A DNA stretch of 10,425 nucleotides from Donghicola sp036139795 (GTDB lineage: Bacteria; Pseudomonadota; Alphaproteobacteria; Rhodobacterales; Rhodobacteraceae): assembly GCA_036139795.1 (NCBI GenBank), contig JAYZYX010000029.1:1-10425 (forward strand), written 5' to 3'. Below are positions 5,602 to 10,425 of this stretch, one piece after another. Each line of letters opens with the position of its first letter. Positions within the stretch are counted from its first letter, which is position 1. Below the pieces are notes generated by a model, which worked only from the letters and a program-made list of their open reading frames with translations, was not told the DNA's origin and searched no databases. Both the position numbers and the translations under genes were made by a program.

Positions 5602-6813
5602 ATGTCGAAAATCAAGGTAGCCAACCCGATCGTCGAGATGGACGGCGACGAGATGACCCGCATCATCTGGCAGTTCATCAAAGAAAAACTGATCCAGCCC
5701 TATCTGGATCTGGACCTGCTGTATTACGATCTGGGGATCGAAGAGCGGGATCGCACCAACGACCAGATCACCATCGATGCCGCCGAAAAGACCAAAGAGG
5801 TCGGCGTTGCGGTGAAATGTGCCACCATCACCCCCGATGAAGCGCGGGTTGAGGAATTCGGGCTCAAGCAGATGTGGCGCAGCCCGAACGGCACCATCCG
5901 CAACATTCTTGGCGGTGTGGTGTTCCGCCAGCCGATCATCTGCCAGAACGTGCCCCGTCTGGTCCCCGGCTGGACCCGTCCCATCGTGATTGGCCGCCAC
6001 GCCTTTGGTGACCAGTACAAGGCGACGGACTTCAAATTTCCCACTGCGGGCAAGCTGACGATGAAATTCGTGGGCGAGGATGGCACCGTCATCGAAAAAG
6101 AAGTCTATGACGCCCCTTCGGCCGGTGTGTTCATGGGGATGTACAACCTTGATGCCTCGATCATCGACTTCGCGCGGGCCTCGTTCAACTACGGTCTCTC
6201 GCTGGGTTGGCCGGTCTATCTGTCCACCAAGAACACGATCCTCAAGCAATATGACGGTCGCTTCCTGGAACTGTTCCAGCAGGTCTTTGACGCGGAATTT
6301 GCGGATAAATTCAAAGAGGCGGGCATCTGGTACGAACACCGTCTGATCGACGATATGGTTGCCTGCGCCATGAAATGGAACGGCGGCTTTGTCTGGGCCT
6401 GTAAGAACTATGACGGCGACGTGCAGTCCGACACCGTCGCGCAGGGCTATGGCAGCCTTGGCCTGATGACCAGCCAGCTGATGACCCCCGATGGCAAGAT
6501 CGTCGAGGCCGAGGCCGCCCACGGCACCGTCACCCGCCACTATCGCCAGCATCAGGCAGGGCAAGCGACCTCGACCAACTCGACCGCGTCGATTTTTGCA
6601 TGGACCGGCGGCCTCAAGCACCGCGCCAAGCTGGACGACAATGCCGAGCTTAAGAACTTTGCCGAAACCCTAGAACGCGTGGTGGTCGAGACCATCGAAG
6701 CGGGCGATATGACCAAAGATCTGGCACTGCTGGTTGGTCCAGATCAGGGGTGGCAAACCACGACGGGGTTCTTGGACAAGATCGACCAGAACCTGCAAAA
6801 AGCTCTGTCGTGA
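5602..6813 (+). CDS. icd: NADP-dependent isocitrate dehydrogenase, homodimeric eukaryote-like type
   Basis: Oxidative decarboxylation of isocitrate to 2-oxoglutarate with NADP+ in the TCA cycle, giving NADPH; cytoplasmic homodimer. The 403-aa sequence aligns by eye with human IDH1/IDH2 rather than with the E. coli enzyme. Substrate residues are S94, R100 and R109 (in WRSPNGTIRN and VFRQP), R132 in GRHAFGDQY, Y139, and K210 in STKNTILK. Metal ligands are D250, D273 and D277 in LIDDM and NYDGDVQSD. AAHGTVTRHYR (about 306-315) carries the Arg-His pair linked to NADP preference. No key residue is missing. The ATG at 5602 has GGAAGG 7 nt upstream. It appears monocistronic, with its own upstream region and a strong terminator downstream. 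Confidence 0.97.
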   Translation: MSKIKVANPIVEMDGDEMTRIIWQFIKEKLIQPYLDLDLLYYDLGIEERDRTNDQITIDAAEKTKEVGVAVKCATITPDEARVEEFGLKQMWRSPNGTIRNILGGVVFRQPIICQNVPRLVPGWTRPIVIGRHAFGDQYKATDFKFPTAGKLTMKFVGEDGTVIEKEVYDAPSAGVFMGMYNLDASIIDFARASFNYGLSLGWPVYLSTKNTILKQYDGRFLELFQQVFDAEFADKFKEAGIWYEHRLIDDMVACAMKWNGGFVWACKNYDGDVQSDTVAQGYGSLGLMTSQLMTPDGKIVEAEAAHGTVTRHYRQHQAGQATSTNSTASIFAWTGGLKHRAKLDDNAELKNFAETLERVVVETIEAGDMTKDLALLVGPDQGWQTTTGFLDKIDQNLQKALS

Positions 6814-6880
6814 TCTGAGGAACGTCGCGCAACGCATTGTTACAAAATACAAATAGCAATGCATGCGTAAATGCATAGAT

Positions 6881-6915
6881 TGGCGCCCGTCTCAAAACGG
6901 GCGCCATTATTTTTT
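6881..6915 (+). terminator. Intrinsic terminator of icd
   Basis: TGGCGCCCGT (6881-6890) pairs perfectly with ACGGGCGCCA (6897-6906) around a 6-nt loop CTCAAA. A T-rich tract follows at once (TT-A-TTTTTT, 6907-6915). This is a textbook Rho-independent terminator about 70 bp after the icd stop codon. An A-rich tract does not precede it symmetrically, so it mainly serves the plus strand. Confidence 0.92.
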
Positions 6916-6992
6916 GCATAGATCAGAATTTACGCTGCGGTGCGGCAAAATTTCACTTGATTAGGTCAGTATTGCTGCCATATGTGGAAACC

Positions 6993-7616
6993 ATGCCCGC
7001 ATCTATTCATATCCCCCCGTCACGACAGAAGCATTCGCTGCTAGAAGACCTTCAAGGTCTGACCATCGGCCTTGTGACCACCTCGATCGGCCTCAGTTTC
7101 CTGACGCAACTGGGGTTCATCACCGGCCAGACCGCCGGCCTTGCGCTGATCATCAGCTATCTTAGCGGGGTCAGCTTCAGCTGGGTGTTCTGGTTGATCA
7201 ACATCCCCTTCTACATTGTCGCGTGGTTCTACATGGGGCGCGAATTCACGATCAAATCCGCAATCAGCGTGTCGATCCTGTCGGTGCTGATGGCCCATGT
7301 GCCTGCCCTGATGCCGTTCAACGGGTTGAACCCCGTCTTCGGCACCATCGCCTTTGGTATCCTGACGGGCTTTGGTCTGCTGGGGGTGTTCCGGCACAAA
7401 TCATCCCTTGGCGGGCTTGGCGTGATTGCATTGATGGCACAGGAATTCTTGGGGATCCGCGCGGGCTACGTGCAGCTTGGCTTTGACGCGATCCTCTTCG
7501 GCGTCTCGTTCTTTCTGTTTGAGCCGCGCGTGGTTCTGTTCTCGCTGTTCGGGGCGGTAATCCTGAATGGGGTGATCGCCTTTAATCATCGGCGCGACCG
7601 GTATATCGCGGGCTAA
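6993..7616 (+). CDS. YitT/DUF161-type integral membrane protein, first of a tandem pair
   Basis: A 207-aa polytopic inner-membrane protein resembling the YitT (PF02588) family; function unknown. About five to six hydrophobic segments are visible. Family-like motifs are GFITGQTAGLALIISYLSG (about 36-54), LINIPFYIVAW, GREFTIKS, RHKSSLGGLGVIAL, and a basic C-terminus NHRRDRYIAG. The TGQTAGLA and SLGGLGV segments look like two copies of one internal repeat. The C-terminal DUF2179 domain found in many Bacillus YitT proteins is absent. The ATG at 6993 is preferred, with TGGAAA upstream and a length matching the paralog. An upstream TTG at 6957 would add twelve residues before this Met. It is followed after 24 bp by a paralog, probably cotranscribed. 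Confidence 0.85.
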   Translation: MPASIHIPPSRQKHSLLEDLQGLTIGLVTTSIGLSFLTQLGFITGQTAGLALIISYLSGVSFSWVFWLINIPFYIVAWFYMGREFTIKSAISVSILSVLMAHVPALMPFNGLNPVFGTIAFGILTGFGLLGVFRHKSSLGGLGVIALMAQEFLGIRAGYVQLGFDAILFGVSFFLFEPRVVLFSLFGAVILNGVIAFNHRRDRYIAG

Positions 7617-7640
7617 ACCTTTTCAAAGCAGAGATTCCCC

Positions 7641-8252
7641 ATGTCCGAGCCGCATAAGACCATCAACCACACCGTCCTAGAAGACAGTCAGGCCTTTGCG
7701 CTTGGCACGACCATGTGTTCGCTGGGGCTGTTGCTGCTGACCAATATGGGGCTGATCACGGGCCAGACTGCAGGTCTTGCGGTGCTACTCAGCTATCTGA
7801 CCGGCTATTCCTTCGGGCTTTTGTTCTTTCTGGTGAACATCCCGTTCTACGTGCTGGCATGGCTACGTATGGGACCGCGTTTCACGATCAAGACCTTCAT
7901 CGCTGTGGCGCTGCTGTCCTTCATCGCGGACGCCCTGCCGAACTATATCCGGATCGAGCAGATCGATACGCTGGTCGGCACGCTGGTTATGGCGGGCGTC
8001 ACCGGTCTGGGCCTGATGGTGCTGTTCCGTCACGGAGCATCCTTGGGCGGGATCGGAGTTCTGGCTTTGTATTTGCAGGATAAAACCGGATTTCGCGCCG
8101 GTCACACGCAGCTGATCTTTGACGGCGGCCTGTTCACAGTTGCCCTGTTCGTCATGCCGCTGCCAACGGTGCTGTATTCGCTGCTGGGTGCGGTGATTGT
8201 GAACCTGATTATCGCCACCAACCACCGCCGCGATCGCTATATCGCGCTTTAA
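7641..8252 (+). CDS. YitT/DUF161-type integral membrane protein, second of a tandem pair
   Basis: A 203-aa membrane protein, clearly paralogous to the preceding gene. Shared blocks are LITGQTAGLA, LSYLTG, NIPFY, FTIK, SLGGIGVLAL, RAG-xx-QL-x-FD and NHRRDRYIA. Several hydrophobic segments span roughly 20-190. Its N-terminus MSEPHKTINHTVLED matches the paralog from LED onward, which supports the ATG at 7641. The ribosome binding site is weak (AGCAGAGA). No cytoplasmic add-on domain is present. The pair may form a heteromeric membrane complex; transport has been suggested for the family but is not shown here. The stop codon overlaps that of the convergent amidotransferase gene at 8249-8252. Confidence 0.86.
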   Translation: MSEPHKTINHTVLEDSQAFALGTTMCSLGLLLLTNMGLITGQTAGLAVLLSYLTGYSFGLLFFLVNIPFYVLAWLRMGPRFTIKTFIAVALLSFIADALPNYIRIEQIDTLVGTLVMAGVTGLGLMVLFRHGASLGGIGVLALYLQDKTGFRAGHTQLIFDGGLFTVALFVMPLPTVLYSLLGAVIVNLIIATNHRRDRYIAL

Positions 8253-9049
8253 GCGACCTTGCGCGCCCGATGCAGATCGGGCGCGAAGACCCGCTCTTGG
8301 CAGCCGTCCTTGCTGAATTCCAGCCAGCAGCCTTGAGGCACCTCTTTCCAATCGCTCTCGCCATTTTCCAGCGGCTCGGACACCACAGCCCAACCATTGC
8401 GGCTGTCCGACCAGCGGTAATAGAGCGACGGCGCATTGCAGTCCGAGGCATAGCGCACGGCGAACAGGCGCTCTCCGTCCGACAGGGCCGCAGCAAGGCG
8501 CATGTGGGGCAGCGCCCCCTGCTCTTCCGAGATGGCTTGCAGACGGGCAACCGCCACGGACATGGCGCTATGGGCGCAGGTATCCAGACCTTCGGCCATT
8601 GCGATCAGGAACAGTGCCTCGCTATCGGTGGCACCGCGGCGCTGATCGTACATGCGGTCGGGGATCATCATGTCCACCCGCTTGCGAATACGGTCAAAAC
8701 CGCCGATTTGCCCGTTGTGCATAAAGCTCCACCGGCCCACAGCAAAGGGATGGCAGTTGTTGCGGCTGGTCGCCGATCCGGTCGAGGCCCGCACATGTGC
8801 CATGAACAGATGGGACTGCACCTGATAGGTCAGCGACCGCAGGTTCGGATCGGACCATGCAGGGCTGACATCGCGGTAAAGGCCGGGCTCGGGGCGTTGA
8901 TCGTACCACGCCAGACCGAAGCCGTCGGCGTTGATGGCCGTCGAACATTGGATCGCGCAGTGGGACTGATGGACCAGTGAATGGTTCGGGTCCGTGACCA
9001 CTTCGGAAAGGAAGATCGGATCGCCAATGTAAGCCGCCCAACGGCACAT
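8249..9049 (-). CDS. Class II glutamine amidotransferase-like protein (YafJ/GATase_4 type)
   Basis: A 266-aa Ntn-hydrolase fold protein. Removal of Met1 would expose Cys2 (MCRWAAYIGDP) as the N-terminal nucleophile. Other family motifs follow in order: INADGFGLAWYD (39-50), AHVRAST (84-90), NNCHPF (97-102), FMHNG (109-113), RGATDSEALF (138-147) and a C-terminal SEPL segment. This is a stand-alone glutaminase domain with no synthetase domain attached, like E. coli YafJ and the EgtC group. Acceptor substrate and partner are unknown, and no ergothioneine genes are in the window. The start at 9049 is fixed by the Met-Cys requirement. A weak promoter may lie upstream (TTGCTG at 9115-9110 and TATCCT at 9092-9087, 17-bp spacing, minus strand). 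It is divergent from alaS. Confidence 0.92.
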   Translation of the reverse strand: MCRWAAYIGDPIFLSEVVTDPNHSLVHQSHCAIQCSTAINADGFGLAWYDQRPEPGLYRDVSPAWSDPNLRSLTYQVQSHLFMAHVRASTGSATSRNNCHPFAVGRWSFMHNGQIGGFDRIRKRVDMMIPDRMYDQRRGATDSEALFLIAMAEGLDTCAHSAMSVAVARLQAISEEQGALPHMRLAAALSDGERLFAVRYASDCNAPSLYYRWSDSRNGWAVVSEPLENGESDWKEVPQGCWLEFSKDGCQERVFAPDLHRARKVA

Positions 9050-9138
9050 GAGGTTACCTGCTAATTGTTATTTTCGATTGGGCGATAGGATACGCCCCTT
9101 GTCGCACCGCAGCAAGTAGCCCCAACGTGGCAAAGACC

Positions 9139-9155
9139 ACCTCTTTTTGAGAGGT
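9139..9155 (+). repeat. Small inverted repeat in the alaS upstream region
   Basis: ACCTCT-TTTTG-AGAGGT is a 6-bp perfect stem with a 5-nt loop, in the 183-bp divergent region between the amidotransferase gene and alaS. It lies upstream of the candidate alaS promoter, so it is more likely a DNA site than part of the alaS leader. The rest of this region (9050-9232) holds only weak promoter-like signals; no RNA gene was recognised. Confidence 0.35.
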
Positions 9156-9164
9156 CCCAGCTTA

Positions 9165-9193
9165 TGGACAAGGCCCCCGCGCGGCGATAGACA
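9165..9193 (+). promoter_or_regulatory. Candidate alaS promoter
   Basis: TGGACA (9165-9170, 5 of 6 to -35) is followed after 17 bp by TAGACA (9188-9193, 3 of 6 to -10), giving a leader of roughly 35 nt before the ATG at 9233. The -10 match is poor, so this is tentative. Confidence 0.3.
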
Positions 9194-9232
9194 ACGTTGA
9201 CGCTTGGCCCAAGCCAGAACGAAAGAGACCAC

Positions 9233-10425
9233 ATGCCTTCGCTGAACGATATTCGCTCGACCTTCCTCGACTATTTCGCAAAGCAGGGACACGAGGTAGT
9301 GCCCTCGTCGCCCCTGGTTCCGCGCAACGACCCGACGCTGATGTTCACGAACTCGGGCATGGTGCAGTTCAAGAACTGCTTTACCGGTGTTGAAACCCGC
9401 GATTACGTGCGTGCCACCACCGCGCAGAAATGCGTTCGCGCAGGCGGCAAGCACAACGATCTGGACAACGTGGGCTACACCGCTCGTCACCACACCTTCT
9501 TTGAGATGCTGGGGAACTTCAGCTTTGGTGATTACTTCAAGACCGAAGCGATCCCCTTTGCCTATGAGTTGATCACCAAAGAATTCGGCATCAATAAAGA
9601 CCGCCTTCTGACCACCGTCTATCACACCGATGACGAAGCGTTCGAGATCTGGAAGAAGGTCGGCGTTCCCGAAGACCGCATCATCCGTATCGCGACCAGC
9701 GATAACTTCTGGCAGATGGGGCCGACCGGTCCTTGCGGCCCCTGCACCGAGATTTTCTACGACCACGGCGATCACATCTGGGGTGGCCCTCCGGGTTCGG
9801 CGGATGAGGACGGCGACCGCTTCATCGAAATCTGGAACGTCGTTTTCATGCAGAACGAGCAGTTCGAAGACGGCACCATGAAGGCGCTGGACATGCAGTC
9901 CATCGACACCGGCATGGGTCTGGAGCGTATTGGCGCCCTGCTGCAAGGCAAGCATGACAACTACGACACCGACCTGATGCGCAGCCTGATCGAGGCCAGC
10001 GCCGAGGTCACCGATGGCGCACCTGACGGGGACGGCAACGTCCACCACCGCGTGATCGCAGACCACCTGCGTTCGACCTCGTTCCTGATTGCCGATGGCG
10101 TCATGCCCTCGAACGAAGGCCGTGGATATGTGCTGCGCCGCATCATGCGCCGCGCCATGCGTCACGCGCACCTTCTGGGTGCGAAAGATCCCGTCATGCA
10201 TAAGCTGGTTCCCGCACTGGTGCGCCAGATGGGTGCCGCCTACCCCGAACTGGGTCAGGCTCAGGCGCTGATCGAAGAAACGCTGGAGCTGGAAGGAAAG
10301 CGCTTTATCACCACGCTGGATCGCGGCCTGAAGCTGCTGTCCGACGAAGTGGCTGGCCTGCCCGAAGGCGCGCCCCTGCCCGGCGATGCGGCCTTCAAGC
10401 TGTACGACACCTACGGCTTCCCGCT
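9233..10425 (+). CDS. alaS: Alanyl-tRNA synthetase (N-terminal part, cut by window edge)
   Basis: Class II aminoacyl-tRNA synthetase that charges tRNA-Ala in the cytoplasm. The first 397 codons are present and the frame is open to the window end. The catalytic domain is clear: MPSLNDIRSTFLDYF, then GHEVVPSSPLVPRNDPTLMF and NSGMVQFK (class II motif 1 region), CVRAGGKHNDLDNVG and HHTFFEMLGNFSFGDYF (motif 2), GPTGPCGPCTEIFYD, and MGLERI (motif 3). HHRVIADHLRSTSFLIADG and RGYVLRRIMRRAMRHA begin the tRNA-recognition part. The editing and C-Ala domains lie outside; full length in the family is about 875-890 aa. The ATG at 9233 follows a GAAAGAG ribosome binding site. No frameshift or missing residue was seen. 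Confidence 0.97.
   Translation, partial: MPSLNDIRSTFLDYFAKQGHEVVPSSPLVPRNDPTLMFTNSGMVQFKNCFTGVETRDYVRATTAQKCVRAGGKHNDLDNVGYTARHHTFFEMLGNFSFGDYFKTEAIPFAYELITKEFGINKDRLLTTVYHTDDEAFEIWKKVGVPEDRIIRIATSDNFWQMGPTGPCGPCTEIFYDHGDHIWGGPPGSADEDGDRFIEIWNVVFMQNEQFEDGTMKALDMQSIDTGMGLERIGALLQGKHDNYDTDLMRSLIEASAEVTDGAPDGDGNVHHRVIADHLRSTSFLIADGVMPSNEGRGYVLRRIMRRAMRHAHLLGAKDPVMHKLVPALVRQMGAAYPELGQAQALIEETLELEGKRFITTLDRGLKLLSDEVAGLPEGAPLPGDAAFKLYDTYGFP

Noticed and set aside
5560..6621. A 353-codon open frame on the minus strand
   Set aside because: It is antisense to icd, whose catalytic residues are complete on the plus strand. Composition is that of a codon-bias shadow.
6860..6876. Repeated ATGCAT motifs before the icd terminator
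   Set aside because: Two short copies of a 6-bp palindrome in an AT-rich 3' untranslated stretch. There is no further structure, so it is not supported as a functional site.
6957..6992. TTG start extending the first YitT-like protein by 12 residues
   Set aside because: The ATG at 6993 has an upstream TGGAAA and gives a length matching the tandem paralog, and no good ribosome binding site precedes the TTG.
9080..9097. GGGCG-N8-CGCCC inverted repeat upstream of the amidotransferase gene
   Set aside because: Only a 5-bp stem with no T-tract and no conserved sequence. In GC-rich DNA this is readily expected by chance.
9068..10201. A 377-codon open frame on the minus strand
   Set aside because: It is antisense to alaS, which shows all class II motifs on the plus strand. 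No domain is recognisable in the opposite reading.

Overview
The window looks like chromosomal DNA of an alphaproteobacterium of the Rhodobacterales (Roseobacter/Rhodobacter group). The signs are high-GC coding DNA, an IscR-type regulator with a single cysteine, the gene order iscR - cysteine desulfurase - sufB - small gene - sufC, a eukaryote-like homodimeric NADP isocitrate dehydrogenase, and compact short-leader gene organisation. Genus cannot be fixed from sequence reading alone. No phage, transposon, CRISPR array, tRNA or rRNA was seen, and no gene-free stretch exceeds 300 bases.

Left part, minus strand (3871 down to 1): the promoter-proximal half of an iron-sulfur cluster assembly (isc-suf) operon. 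In transcription order it holds iscR (regulator), a compact group I cysteine desulfurase (sulfur donor), sufB (scaffold), a YbjQ/UPF0145 small protein, and sufC (scaffold ATPase, cut by the window edge). The desulfurase would supply persulfide sulfur to the SufB-SufC(-D) scaffold, and IscR would sense cluster status and repress the operon. The 159-bp divergent region 3872-4030 holds a probable iscR promoter and three short inverted repeats, all with 3-nt spacers. One of them overlaps the likely -10 box. GC-rich hairpins lie between iscR and the desulfurase gene and between sufB and the YbjQ gene.

Middle, plus strand (4031-5502): a tight three-gene unit of an alpha/beta hydrolase, a 76-aa unrecognised protein and an HD-domain phosphohydrolase resembling the 5'-deoxynucleotidase group. 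The junctions are a 3-nt gap and a 4-nt ATGA overlap. Then comes a monocistronic icd (5602-6813), with a 9-bp tandem repeat upstream and a strong intrinsic terminator downstream.

Right part: two tandem paralogous YitT/DUF161-type membrane proteins (6993-8252, plus) run convergently into a class II glutamine amidotransferase-like gene (8249-9049, minus), and their stop codons overlap. Divergent from the amidotransferase, alaS (alanyl-tRNA synthetase) begins at 9233 and runs off the window after 397 codons.

Most of the window is ordinary core metabolism. The parts most worth a second look are the iscR control region with its cysteine-poor IscR, the metal-ligand-poor YbjQ protein inside the suf operon, the short cysteine desulfurase, and the tandem YitT pair.
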